Assembly: GCA_017555085.1 (NCBI GenBank)
Contig: JAFZHD010000052.1
Location: 1-57,454, forward strand
Direction of reading: 5' to 3'
DNA length: 57,454 nucleotides
Origin: Muribaculaceae bacterium
Lineage (GTDB): Bacteria; Bacteroidota; Bacteroidia; Bacteroidales; Muribaculaceae
Shown here: positions 1 to 8,176 of the stretch, piece by piece
Position numbering within the stretch: the first letter of the stretch is position 1
Layout of the letters: each line of letters starts with the position of its first letter
Notes under the pieces: generated by a model
The model's input: only the letters and a program-made list of their open reading frames with translations
Databases searched by the model: none
What the model was told of the DNA's origin: nothing
Program-made: the position numbers and the translations under genes

Positions 1-42
1 CTAAAATGGCGCACTCTTTTTTTTTACCTCGACAACTTTTTG

Positions 43-50
43 TAACTTTG
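43..50 (+). promoter_or_regulatory. Promoter -7 box for the first CotH-like gene
   Basis: TAACTTTG matches the Bacteroidetes -7 consensus TAnnTTTG. Transcription would begin near base 57, giving a leader of about 30 nt before the ATG at 86. A clear -33 TTG is not visible in the T-rich stretch upstream. Confidence 0.6.
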
Positions 51-85
51 GCGATTATATTTATAAACACCAAATACCACCTACC

Positions 86-1435
86 ATGAAAAAAATAATC
101 GCATTCTCATTTTTCTTCATAACCACATTGGCGGCATGGGCTGTCTCTCCCTCGGGCACGCTCCCAGTTATGTATATCAACACCAACTCGGCCATCACTT
201 CAACCGAAAACTACATCGGTGCAACATTCTATATCGATGCCCTCTCAACTGGATATGCTTCAACAGGCTCGGCAAGCAGCCCCATTGATATGAAAATTCG
301 CGGTCGCGGCAACTCTACTTGGACCGACTATGATAAAAAGCCCTATCGTTTCAAACTCAACTCGGGCATCAAACTCCTCGGCATGCCCAAGAGCAAAAAC
401 TACTGCCTACTCGCACATGCCGATGACCAAAGCGCATTTTTGCGCAACACCCTCGGCTACAAGGTTAGCCAACTCATGAATCTTGCTTATACACCCGACC
501 GCCGCGCCATAGAATTGGTGCTTAACGGCGAATATATGGGCGTGTATTTCCTCAACGAAACAGTGCGCATCGACAAAGACCGCGTTGCTATCACCAAGCA
601 AAACGACAACGAAACCGACCCAACCCTCATTACCGGCGGTTGGTTGCTCGAAATTGACAATGCCGACGACCCCGCACAAGTAAAAATCAGCGAAGGCAAC
701 GGCAACACTGCCCGCTTTAACTATAAAGACCCAGAAGAACTCTCATCGGCACAAACCACATACCTCACCAACCAACTAAACGCTATCAACACAGCCGTTT
801 ACACAGCCGATAAAAATTCTACCGAATGGCAAAACATCGTTAATCTCGACACTCTTGCCCGCTTCTACATTGTTCAGGAATTGCTCGACAACATCGAGGC
901 ATTTAACTGCAACACCTATCTTTACAGACAGCGCGGCGAACAAAACATTTGGAGTTTCGGCCCAGTGTGGGATTTCTCAAACGCCTACCGCCGCACTTCA
1001 CAGCAATTCATCTACCAAAACAACCAACAAGCGCAAGTGTGGATTGCCGAGATTGCCAAATTTCCCGCATTCCAAGCCAAGGTAAAAGAACTTTGGGTTG
1101 ATTTCTATGCCAACAAATATCCCTTGCTCAACAGCCACATCGACAATTTTGTCAGCACAATGAGCACTGCCATAGCAACCGACTATCAGCGTTGGCCGGC
1201 TTATGGCACGGCAAATGCAGCCACTGCACGCGACCAATTCAAAGCCCGACTCACAGAGCGTGCCACTTGGCTCAACGACCAATGGACCAAATCATCGGCC
1301 ATCGACAACATTGGTCTTGACAACACCGCCCCCGCCGAATACTACAACTTGCAAGGCCACAAAATTGACAACCCCGCCAACGGTCTCTACATAAAATTTG
1401 AAAACGGCCAAGCCTCAAAAGTATTGATAAAATAA
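86..1435 (+). CDS. Secreted CotH-like kinase-fold protein (paralog 1)
   Basis: 449 residues with a signal peptide at 1-19 (ends AWA). The body matches CotH family proteins, the atypical kinase fold first known from spore coat protein H: it has the MKIRGRGNSTW block (about residue 70), KKPYRFKL, a VLNGEYMGVYFLNE segment, and the late QELLDN and FGPVWDFSNAYRR motifs that usually carry the active-site acidic residues. The last 30 residues read YYNLQGHKIDNP then GLYIKFENG, a tail common on secreted Bacteroidales proteins and perhaps a sorting or anchoring signal. A paralog follows directly. The substrate is unknown; bacterial CotH proteins in Bacteroidetes are mostly uncharacterised. Confidence 0.85.
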   Translation: MKKIIAFSFFFITTLAAWAVSPSGTLPVMYINTNSAITSTENYIGATFYIDALSTGYASTGSASSPIDMKIRGRGNSTWTDYDKKPYRFKLNSGIKLLGMPKSKNYCLLAHADDQSAFLRNTLGYKVSQLMNLAYTPDRRAIELVLNGEYMGVYFLNETVRIDKDRVAITKQNDNETDPTLITGGWLLEIDNADDPAQVKISEGNGNTARFNYKDPEELSSAQTTYLTNQLNAINTAVYTADKNSTEWQNIVNLDTLARFYIVQELLDNIEAFNCNTYLYRQRGEQNIWSFGPVWDFSNAYRRTSQQFIYQNNQQAQVWIAEIAKFPAFQAKVKELWVDFYANKYPLLNSHIDNFVSTMSTAIATDYQRWPAYGTANAATARDQFKARLTERATWLNDQWTKSSAIDNIGLDNTAPAEYYNLQGHKIDNPANGLYIKFENGQASKVLIK

Positions 1436-1464
1436 CACCTACACGGTAACGCAAACATCTTATT

Positions 1465-1501
1465 CCCGGCAAGTACGACAAGGCTTGACCGGGTTTATTT
1501 A
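1465..1501 (+). terminator. Rho-independent terminator after CotH-like gene 1
   Basis: The arms CCCGGCAAG (1465-1473) and CTTGACCGGG (1484-1493) form a hairpin with a small bulge, followed by a T-rich tail (1494-1501). It would separate the two CotH-like genes into different transcripts. Confidence 0.6.
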
Positions 1502-1558
1502 TTCGTGCGTTTTCAATTCTTCGGGAAAAGCAGTATCTTTACAGCCTAATTTATATTT

Positions 1559-3283
1559 ATGAGACAACTGATTGCTTTTACGGCTGTTATACTTGCCTTT
1601 TTAACGGCAAACGCCCTCACTATTCCGCAGGGCACTTTCTACTTTGACAATTCAAAGACTCAATATTCGCATGTCAAATTTGTATATGGCAGCGACACAA
1701 AGGCCGAGACCTATGTCGTGTCGATGCAAAAAAGCGATGCAAGCCGATGGAAAGTGACTTTTGACAAGGCCGTGAACAACATGTATCGTTACACTTTTGC
1801 CAACACCACTCTGCCCGACGGCAAAATCAACGACACTTTTTCAAATGTAAAGGATAACATCAGCAATTCGCGCATCGAAAAGCGAACTGCCACTACCGAC
1901 AAAACCATTCTTGTCAACGGCATTTTCGTTCCCGAAAGCAGCGATAATTGGGCGCAAGGCTCATGGCAACCTCTATCTGACAGCAATGCGGCCTATTCCG
2001 AAACTCTCCCTGTGCTGTTTATCAACACCCAAAACGGCGCGGCAATTACTTCAAAAGAAACCTACATCAACGCCACCTACTATCTTGATGCCATTGGCAT
2101 TGACGGCATAGAGCCGATTGGCAACATCGAGCAACAACTTGATATGGAAATTCGCGGCCGCGGCAACTACACTTGGCGCGACTTTGAGAAAAAGCCCTAT
2201 CGCCTCAAACTCGGCAAAAAGCAATCATTGCTCGGCATGAACAAGAGCCGTCATTTTGTGTTGCTTGCCGATGCCGACGACAATTTTGCCCACTTGCGCA
2301 ACTCGGTCGGCTTTGAACTGTCGCGCCGCCTCGGACTCAAATACACTCCCGACCAACAACCAGTTGAGGTGGTGCTAAACGGCAATTACATCGGTCTTTA
2401 TATGCTTACCGAGAACATTCGCGTTGCCAAAGACCGTGTAAACATCGTTGAGCAAGCCGACTATTGCACCCACCCCGACTCAATCACCGGCGGATGGATA
2501 ATCGAAATAGACAACTATGATGAGGCCGAGCAAGTGCGCATCACAGAGAGCAACGGCGAAATGTTGCGATTTACCTACAAATCGCCCGAATTGCTTTCCG
2601 ATGCCCAACGCAATTATCTAACATCGCAAGTAAAAGCCATTGACCGTGCCGTTTACATTAGCGACAAATCATCAACCGAATGGGAAAACATTGTTGATAT
2701 CGACTCGCTCGCCCGCTTCTACATTGTGCAAGAGATTATGGACAATGCCGAGTCGTTTCACGGCAGTTGCTATATCCACAAAGATTTCATGGCCGACAGA
2801 TGGATATTTGGCCCAGTATGGGACTTTGGCAATTCCTACCGCCGAAATTGGCATGAATTTATCTACCAAAATCCGCCTTTCGGACAAAATTGGATTGGCG
2901 AAATGGCTAAATTTCCCCGCTTTCAAGCCAAGGTTGTTGAAGTTTGGCAAGAGTTTCGCGCCTACCAATGTGCAACATTACACGATTATGTCGAATCGTT
3001 TATCAGCACCATCGAAACGGCATCGGTTCACGACTACAAGCGATGGCCACAATATGGCACCAATAACATTCACAGCGTTAAAAACTCGTTTCTTGACAGA
3101 CTTGACAATCGTCTCGATTGGCTTGTGCGCCAATGGGGCGAAACATCTATCGACCAAATAACCGACACAACCGACTCGCCGGCAATCTATTACAATCTCC
3201 AAGGCCACAGAGTCGACAACCCAACTGGCGGCATATACATCAAAGTGCAAAACAACCGCGCTACCAAAGTTTTTATCAGATGA
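1559..3283 (+). CDS. Secreted CotH-like protein with N-terminal carbohydrate-binding-like domain (paralog 2)
   Basis: 574 residues, signal peptide at 1-19 (ends ANA). It shares the CotH body with the preceding gene (MEIRGRGNYTW, KKPYRLKL, GLYMLTENIRV, QEIMDNAESF, FGPVWDFGNSYRR) and the same C-terminal tail YYNLQGHRVDNP. It differs by an extra domain at about 20-145 that starts GTFYFDNSKTQYSHVKFVYG; this resembles small starch-binding beta-sandwich modules (CBM26-like), an inference from its aromatic pattern. The two genes look like a tandem duplication in which one copy gained or lost the N-terminal module. A weak -7 box TATCTTTA lies at 1534-1541. Confidence 0.85.
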   Translation: MRQLIAFTAVILAFLTANALTIPQGTFYFDNSKTQYSHVKFVYGSDTKAETYVVSMQKSDASRWKVTFDKAVNNMYRYTFANTTLPDGKINDTFSNVKDNISNSRIEKRTATTDKTILVNGIFVPESSDNWAQGSWQPLSDSNAAYSETLPVLFINTQNGAAITSKETYINATYYLDAIGIDGIEPIGNIEQQLDMEIRGRGNYTWRDFEKKPYRLKLGKKQSLLGMNKSRHFVLLADADDNFAHLRNSVGFELSRRLGLKYTPDQQPVEVVLNGNYIGLYMLTENIRVAKDRVNIVEQADYCTHPDSITGGWIIEIDNYDEAEQVRITESNGEMLRFTYKSPELLSDAQRNYLTSQVKAIDRAVYISDKSSTEWENIVDIDSLARFYIVQEIMDNAESFHGSCYIHKDFMADRWIFGPVWDFGNSYRRNWHEFIYQNPPFGQNWIGEMAKFPRFQAKVVEVWQEFRAYQCATLHDYVESFISTIETASVHDYKRWPQYGTNNIHSVKNSFLDRLDNRLDWLVRQWGETSIDQITDTTDSPAIYYNLQGHRVDNPTGGIYIKVQNNRATKVFIR

Positions 3284-3294
3284 TAAATTATGAC

Positions 3295-3302
3295 TAACTT
3301 TG
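3295..3302 (+). promoter_or_regulatory. -7 box 4 nt before a start codon (possible leaderless transcript)
   Basis: TAACTTTG is a perfect TAnnTTTG box ending only 4 nt before the ATG at 3307. The expected start of transcription falls at or just past that ATG. No convincing -33 TTG is seen at the usual spacing, so the box may be fortuitous. Confidence 0.4.
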
Positions 3303-3306
3303 CGGT

Positions 3307-4218
3307 ATGAATTTTTCAAGATTACGACAACGCATCAAGCCGCTTGTGTTGCCACTGGCAATCATTGGCGGCATATTGTTTCACGACTTTATATGTTCAA
3401 TCGCGTTTCTTGCACCCTATTTGCTGTTTTTGATGTTGCTCATCACCTACTGCAAAGTGTCGCTCAAAGAATTTCGCATCAACTCGTTTACATGGGCCTT
3501 GCTCGCAGTGCAAATAGTAGGCTCTATCGCGCTCTATTTTGCCCTGTTGCCATTTAACCCGACAGTGGCACAAGCCACATTTATGTGTGTATTTTGCCCC
3601 ACAGCAACAGCCGCACCGGTCATCACATCAATGCTCGGCGGCAGCATTGCCCGCGTTGCCACTTTTTCAATATTGAGCAATATGTCGGTAGCCGTGCTTG
3701 CCCCACTATTGTTCTCGATGATGGGCGATAATTGCCAACTCGATTTTATCGGCCAATTTGCCACCATCGGCAGCCGCATCTTTCCGTTGCTCGTTATGCC
3801 GTTGTTAATCGCGCTATTACTACGCCGCTTTTTGCCCAAAGTGAGCACTGCCATTTCGTCGCGCCAATCGGTGTCGTTCTACCTATGGGCCGTCGGGCTG
3901 TTTATCGTAGTGGGACGTGCCGTGACTTTTGTTATGAAAGAGCCCATTGAGCAACTGCCCATAATCATAGTCATCGCGTTACTGTCGTGTGCCGTGTGCT
4001 GTCTGCAATTTTATTTCGGCCGCAAAATCGGAGCTAAACACGGCGATACTATTGCCGGCGGACAAGGCCTCGGCCAAAAAAACACCATCTTGGCCGTGTG
4101 GATGGCACTCACCTATCTCCACCCCTTGGCATCCATTGGTCCGGCAGCCTATGTTTTTTGGCAAAACACCATAAATTCATGGCAACTCTACCGCAAAACG
4201 CGCCAAGAATGCAAGTGA
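3307..4218 (+). CDS. BASS-type (bile acid:sodium symporter family) transporter
   Basis: 303 residues, almost entirely hydrophobic with about nine to ten membrane segments. The pattern fits the bile acid:Na+ symporter (BASS/SBF) superfamily: the CPTATAAPVITSMLGG segment (about residue 98) and the conserved GGQGLGQKNTILAVWMA motif near residue 250 followed by GPAAYVFWQNTINSWQLY. In gut Bacteroidales such proteins are usually annotated only as transporters; the substrate could be a steroid, keto acid or pantoate-like anion. No alternative start lies nearby (the next Met is around residue 43), so 3307 is kept although a promoter box sits directly in front. Confidence 0.8.
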   Translation: MNFSRLRQRIKPLVLPLAIIGGILFHDFICSIAFLAPYLLFLMLLITYCKVSLKEFRINSFTWALLAVQIVGSIALYFALLPFNPTVAQATFMCVFCPTATAAPVITSMLGGSIARVATFSILSNMSVAVLAPLLFSMMGDNCQLDFIGQFATIGSRIFPLLVMPLLIALLLRRFLPKVSTAISSRQSVSFYLWAVGLFIVVGRAVTFVMKEPIEQLPIIIVIALLSCAVCCLQFYFGRKIGAKHGDTIAGGQGLGQKNTILAVWMALTYLHPLASIGPAAYVFWQNTINSWQLYRKTRQECK

Positions 4219-4251
4219 TTTTGGAAATGAACAAGAAAACACTTAATTTTG
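4219..4251 (+). promoter_or_regulatory. Promoter for the Crp/Fnr-type regulator
   Basis: TTTTG at 4219-4223 and TAATTTTG at 4244-4251 are separated by 20 nt, the ideal Bacteroidetes -33/-7 arrangement. Transcription would begin near 4257, 27 nt before the ATG at 4284. The -7 box lies inside a weak AT inverted repeat (AGAAAACA 4234-4241 / TGTTTTCT 4250-4257) that could be an autoregulatory site. Confidence 0.7.
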
Positions 4252-4283
4252 TTTTCTAAATATACACAAAACAAGCCTCTACC

Positions 4284-4961
4284 ATGGATAGCATGTACGA
4301 CATATTGATGAGATTGCCACTTTTTAGCGGCGTCACTCACGAGCGCATCTCCGAAATTCTCGAAATGGCCAAGTTCCATTTTTTGAAATATCTCCCCGGC
4401 GAACAGATATTTGCCGCCGGCGACCAATGCACCCACATCCGCTTTATCATCAACGGTAGCATTCGCCTCACAACGAGCAACGATGACGGCCGTTTCAAAG
4501 TGTCGCAAACGCTTGTCGCACCCAATGTTATCGCACCCGAGTTCCTTTTTGGCCGCACAACAGCCTATCCTTGCACGGCAACTGCAATAGAGCCTTGCGG
4601 TATCTTGCAAATCTCAAAGAGCGATTATTTGAAGATATTGAACAGCGACACAATTTTCATGTTCAATTTCTTGAATATCTTGTCGATGAACGCTCAAAAA
4701 TCGACCGACGGCGTGCTTGCTCTGACTTCGGGCGACCTTGAACAGCGCATCGCATTCTGGATTGTGGCACTCACACAGCGCGAGAGCATTGACATCACCC
4801 TATCGTGCCGTCAGCGCGACATGTACACACTGTTTGGTGTTCAGCGCACATCGTTCATCGCTACATTGGAGTCAATGAAAAACCGCGGCATAATCGACTA
4901 TGACCAAAACGAAATCAGAGTCCTTTCGCGCCGCGAACTTGCCAATATCATCAGCAATTAA
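4284..4961 (+). CDS. Crp/Fnr-family transcriptional regulator
   Basis: 225 residues, the usual size of the family. Residues about 10-125 form the cyclic-nucleotide-binding-type beta barrel (LPLFSGVTHERI at the start, LPGEQIFAAGDQ, then IINGSIRLT). The C-terminal part holds a winged helix: LEQRIAFWIV, CRQRDMYTLFGVQRTSFIATL as the HTH, then NRGIIDYDQNEIRV. No Fnr-type cluster of cysteines is present, so direct oxygen sensing through an iron-sulphur cluster is unlikely. It is followed 15 nt later by a membrane regulator of the DUF6377 type and the two are likely co-transcribed. The regulon is not evident from sequence. Confidence 0.9.
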   Translation: MDSMYDILMRLPLFSGVTHERISEILEMAKFHFLKYLPGEQIFAAGDQCTHIRFIINGSIRLTTSNDDGRFKVSQTLVAPNVIAPEFLFGRTTAYPCTATAIEPCGILQISKSDYLKILNSDTIFMFNFLNILSMNAQKSTDGVLALTSGDLEQRIAFWIVALTQRESIDITLSCRQRDMYTLFGVQRTSFIATLESMKNRGIIDYDQNEIRVLSRRELANIISN

Positions 4962-4976
4962 CCCCACACCACAGCC

Positions 4977-6533
4977 ATGCACAGTCGCATTTTATTGTTG
5001 CTTTCAATGTTATTGATGGCAACACCTGCTTTTGCATCAATACCTTCATCGCTCGACGATATGCTCGACCTGCTCGATGATGCCGTAAATGACAACGAGG
5101 CCTACATAAGCCAACGATTTACCCGCATCGACTCGCTAAAACGACAGCTCACCAAAAATCCCAACGACTTGTCTCTATATGGTACCATTGGCAATGACCT
5201 CAAAGGCATCGCCATTGACTCGGCACTATGCTACTACGACCTTGGCATCGCTATGGCGACTATGCAAAACGACGCTCCTTCGCGACAATATCTCGAAATA
5301 CAGCGCTCGGCCACATTGCCCATCATGGGCATAACAAAAGAGAGTATCGAATTGTTTGACTCTATCGAGAGCCGCGGACTATATCCCCAAAACCGAGCCG
5401 CGTTTTATGAATGTGGCAACCGATTGTTTTTCTATATCTCATCTTTTTACCCCGACAATTATAACAAAACCATCTATGTCCAACGCGGACTAACCTACAC
5501 CGATTCGCTGCTCACCATTCTTCCCAAAGACTCTCCATTATCAAAATTATATCAAGCACAGGTCAACCTTTCAAGAAAAAAACGTGCTATCGCAGTAACC
5601 CAACTCGACGAGTTAATCAAGGAATTGCCCGTCAACAACAACCTTTTTGCCCGCGCGGCAAGCATGCGCGCCATCTGCGACGAGGGCGTTGACCACCAAT
5701 CGTTTCTCTATCATCTTGCACTATCGGCCTATTCCGACATCATTGGCGGCACTCGCGAAGCCACCTCACTGCAACGACTCGGTGTGGCTCTGTATGACGA
5801 AGGCGACATTTCGCGTGCCTACAAATACCTGTTGCTTTCGCTTGATAACGCCGTGAAATCGGGCGCAAGAATTCGTGCGACCCAGAGTTCGCAGGCTATG
5901 CCCTATATCGCACAATCATTTCATGACCAAGACAAGACCAAAATGATTTGGCTCACAATCTTGATTGCCTTGCTATCGATTGCGCTCATTGGCATTGTGA
6001 TGTTTATCATCTATCTGCGCCGTGAGAAAGACAAACTCGAAATCCTTAAACTGCGACTCACAAAGGCCAACTATGCCAAAGAGACATATATGAGCCAATT
6101 TTTGAGCCTTTGCTCAATATACCTTGAACGATTTGAGGCGTTCAACAAACTTGTGCATCGCAAAATCACAGCCGGACAAATCGAGGACTTGGCAAGCCAA
6201 GTGAAATCGGGCAAAATAATTCAGGAACAAAGCGAACAGTTCTACACAATCTTTGACGATGCATTCAGCCACATCTACCCCACATTTGTGTCAGAGGTAA
6301 ATGCTCTACTTCAAGAAGACAAGAAAATCTCATTGGCCGACAATCAGAAACTCAACACCGAGTTGCGCATTCTCGCCTTTATGAGATTGGGCATTGATGA
6401 CAGCTCACAAATCGCGCGCTTCCTCGGCCTGTCATTGAACACAATTTACACCTACCGCAACAAAATGAAAAGCCGCGCCATCAATCGCGAAAAATTTGAG
6501 GAAGAGGTGCTGTCAATCGGCCGAATTCGATGA
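4977..6533 (+). CDS. DUF6377-type membrane-bound regulator with TPR-like sensor and HTH
   Basis: 518 residues. A signal peptide (1-20) precedes the conserved SLDDMLDLLDDAVND...RIDSLKRQL opening typical of DUF6377 proteins. A periplasmic helical, TPR-like region (about 60-310) leads to one membrane segment (about 323-346), a cytoplasmic coiled coil (REKDKLEILKLRLTKAN) and a C-terminal LuxR-like helix-turn-helix around 474-502 (DSSQIARFLGLSLNTIYTYRN). It would bind DNA from the membrane in response to a periplasmic signal, as proposed for this Bacteroidetes family. The partner gene is the Crp/Fnr-type regulator 15 nt upstream. Confidence 0.85.
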   Translation: MHSRILLLLSMLLMATPAFASIPSSLDDMLDLLDDAVNDNEAYISQRFTRIDSLKRQLTKNPNDLSLYGTIGNDLKGIAIDSALCYYDLGIAMATMQNDAPSRQYLEIQRSATLPIMGITKESIELFDSIESRGLYPQNRAAFYECGNRLFFYISSFYPDNYNKTIYVQRGLTYTDSLLTILPKDSPLSKLYQAQVNLSRKKRAIAVTQLDELIKELPVNNNLFARAASMRAICDEGVDHQSFLYHLALSAYSDIIGGTREATSLQRLGVALYDEGDISRAYKYLLLSLDNAVKSGARIRATQSSQAMPYIAQSFHDQDKTKMIWLTILIALLSIALIGIVMFIIYLRREKDKLEILKLRLTKANYAKETYMSQFLSLCSIYLERFEAFNKLVHRKITAGQIEDLASQVKSGKIIQEQSEQFYTIFDDAFSHIYPTFVSEVNALLQEDKKISLADNQKLNTELRILAFMRLGIDDSSQIARFLGLSLNTIYTYRNKMKSRAINREKFEEEVLSIGRIR

Positions 6534-6705
6534 TAAAATTCGTCAAAAATCACGCCCAAAACACAAAATAGCGTAGATATTCATTTATATTTGATAGCAT
6601 ATCTCATTTCTTTAATTTACTATATATCAATCTATTTCAATTTATATCACCTTATTTTGATTTATATTTCACTTATATAGTGATACGCACGCCGTTTTTT
6701 CGTTG
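6534..6705 (+). promoter_or_regulatory. AT-rich region upstream of a strong promoter
   Basis: No gene is seen here. The segment is rich in TTTATAT-type words, with short repeats such as ATTTATATTT and CAATTTATATCAC and a small palindrome CACTTATATAGTG at 6670-6682. It directly precedes the -7 box at 6706, so it may act as an UP-like element or a nucleoid-protein binding region. Confidence 0.4.
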
Positions 6706-6713
6706 TAACTTTG
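6706..6713 (+). promoter_or_regulatory. -7 box of the candidate non-coding RNA
   Basis: TAACTTTG matches TAnnTTTG exactly. No protein-coding frame follows before the terminator at 6899-6933, so the transcript starting near 6719 is probably a non-coding RNA. Confidence 0.7.
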
Positions 6714-6718
6714 CAGCG

Positions 6719-6933
6719 TAAATCAGAAAGAGATCTGAATTACGGATTAAGAACAAAAGGTTAATAGAAATTTATCTTATTCTGAAGAATAGTTTTTAGG
6801 GTTAGTATTTAATGTTAGAATTTAGAGTTTCCAAACTCATAATAAGGTAAATGTGTTTTATGTTAGGTTTGACCAAGGAATTTCCCTTGGAAAAAATTAA
6901 GTCGCCTCGTGAGAAGCGACTTTTCTTTTTTTA
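6719..6933 (+). ncRNA. Candidate structured non-coding RNA, about 215 nt (possibly 6S RNA)
   Basis: The interval runs from a consensus promoter to an intrinsic terminator and holds no sizeable open frame. Visible structure: a 5' hairpin TCAGA-AAGAGA-TCTGA (about 6724-6739), a short TATTC/GAATA hairpin near 6779-6792, a strong CCAAGG-AATTTC-CCTTGG hairpin at 6873-6890, and the terminator stem AAGTCGC/GCGACTT. The size and the mostly AU-rich central section would suit 6S RNA or a 6S-like regulator, but I cannot show the long closing stem that defines 6S. It lies between convergent genes. Confidence 0.55.
6899..6933 (+). terminator. Intrinsic terminator of the candidate ncRNA
   Basis: Perfect 7-bp stem AAGTCGC (6899-6905) / GCGACTT (6916-6922) followed by a long T tract to 6933. 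Confidence 0.85.
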
Positions 6934-6970
6934 TAAGCATAATGGCCGACGAATGTCGGCCATTTGACTT

Positions 6971-8074
6971 TTATACATTGAAACGGAAGTGCATGATGTC
7001 GCCGTCTTGAACGACATACTCCTTACCTTCAACTCCCATCTTACCAGCTTCCTTAACGGCAGTTTCGCCACCAAGCGACACATAATCGTCATACTTGATA
7101 ACCTCGGCACGGATAAAGCCTTTTTCAAAGTCAGTGTGAATGATACCAGCACATTGGGGAGCCTTGCTACCCTTCATAAATGTCCACGCTCTAACCTCGT
7201 CGGCACCGGCAGTGAAATATGTTTGAAGGTTGAGCAATGCATAAGCGGCACGAATCAAACGAGAAACGCCCGATTCTTCAAGACCGATTTCGGCCAAGAA
7301 CTCTTGACGCTCTTCAAAAGTGTCGAGTTCGGCAATTTCGCTTTCGGTTTGAGCAGCCACGATGAGCAACTGTGCATTTTCGTTTTTGATTGCTTCGCGA
7401 ACAGCCTCTACATATTTATTACCGTTAACAGCCGATGCATCGTCAACATTACATACATACATCACAGGCTTGTTAGTAAGCAAGAACAATTCGCGGGCAA
7501 ATTTTTGTTCGTCAACAGTTTCAAATTGCACTGCACGCGCGGGCAAACCTTGGTCGAGTGCATCTTTGAATTGTTTCAACACTTCATATTGCATTTTAGC
7601 CACCTTGTCGCCACCTGTTTGAGCCTGCTTTTGAGTTTTTGCGATGCGAGCCTCAACAGTTTCAAGGTCTTTCAACTGCAACTCATAGTCGATAATCTCC
7701 TTGTCGCGCACAGGGTCAACAGTGCCGTCAACATGGGTAATGTTATCATCGTCAAAGCAACGCAACACATGCAAGATAGCATCTGTTTCGCGGATATTTG
7801 CCAAGAACTTGTTGCCAAGGCCTTCACCCTTTGACGCGCCTTTTACAAGACCTGCAATGTCCACAATCTCAACTGTGGCAGGAACCACCGAGCGAGGATT
7901 GCACATCTCAACCAACTTTGTCAAACGGTCATCGGGCACAGTGATTACGCCCACATTAGGCTCAATGGTACAGAACGGAAAGTTTGCCGACTGAGCCTTT
8001 GCATTTGACAGACAATTAAAAAGAGTGGACTTGCCCACATTGGGAAGGCCCACAATACCACATTGTAATGCCAT
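6971..8074 (-). CDS. ychF: YchF, Obg-family ATPase/GTPase
   Basis: 367 residues, full length for YchF. The N-terminal G domain shows the P-loop GLPNVGKST at 8-16, the SANFPFCTIEPNVG segment of the G2 region, VDIAGLVKGASKGEGLGNKFL (G3), and NVDDAS in place of the usual NKxD specificity motif, the change that makes YchF prefer ATP. A helical insert follows, then a TGS domain at the C-terminus (LQTYFTAGADEVRAWT to VQDGDIMHFRFNV). It is a ribosome-associated P-loop protein connected to stress and translation. It has its own promoter at 8103-8110 on the minus strand. Confidence 0.97.
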   Translation of the reverse strand: MALQCGIVGLPNVGKSTLFNCLSNAKAQSANFPFCTIEPNVGVITVPDDRLTKLVEMCNPRSVVPATVEIVDIAGLVKGASKGEGLGNKFLANIRETDAILHVLRCFDDDNITHVDGTVDPVRDKEIIDYELQLKDLETVEARIAKTQKQAQTGGDKVAKMQYEVLKQFKDALDQGLPARAVQFETVDEQKFARELFLLTNKPVMYVCNVDDASAVNGNKYVEAVREAIKNENAQLLIVAAQTESEIAELDTFEERQEFLAEIGLEESGVSRLIRAAYALLNLQTYFTAGADEVRAWTFMKGSKAPQCAGIIHTDFEKGFIRAEVIKYDDYVSLGGETAVKEAGKMGVEGKEYVVQDGDIMHFRFNV

Positions 8075-8102
8075 AATTTTATCTGATTTTTATTTCTGAC
8101 TG

Positions 8103-8110
8103 CAAAGATA
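8103..8110 (-). promoter_or_regulatory. -7 box for ychF
   Basis: The minus strand reads TATCTTTG (reverse of CAAAGATA), a perfect TAnnTTTG, about 30 nt before the start codon at 8074. Confidence 0.65.
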
Positions 8111-8123
8111 CAAATTTTTAGGC

Positions 8124-8158
8124 AAAAAATAACGGTGCACCACCCGGCACACCGTTAC
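8124..8158 (-). terminator. Terminator after the outer-membrane barrel gene
   Basis: On the minus strand the arms AACGGTG and CACCGTT (8131-8157) form a stem followed by a T tract (ATTTTTTG), 20 nt beyond the stop codon at 8177. Confidence 0.75.
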
Positions 8159-8176
8159 ATTTATATTTATATCATC

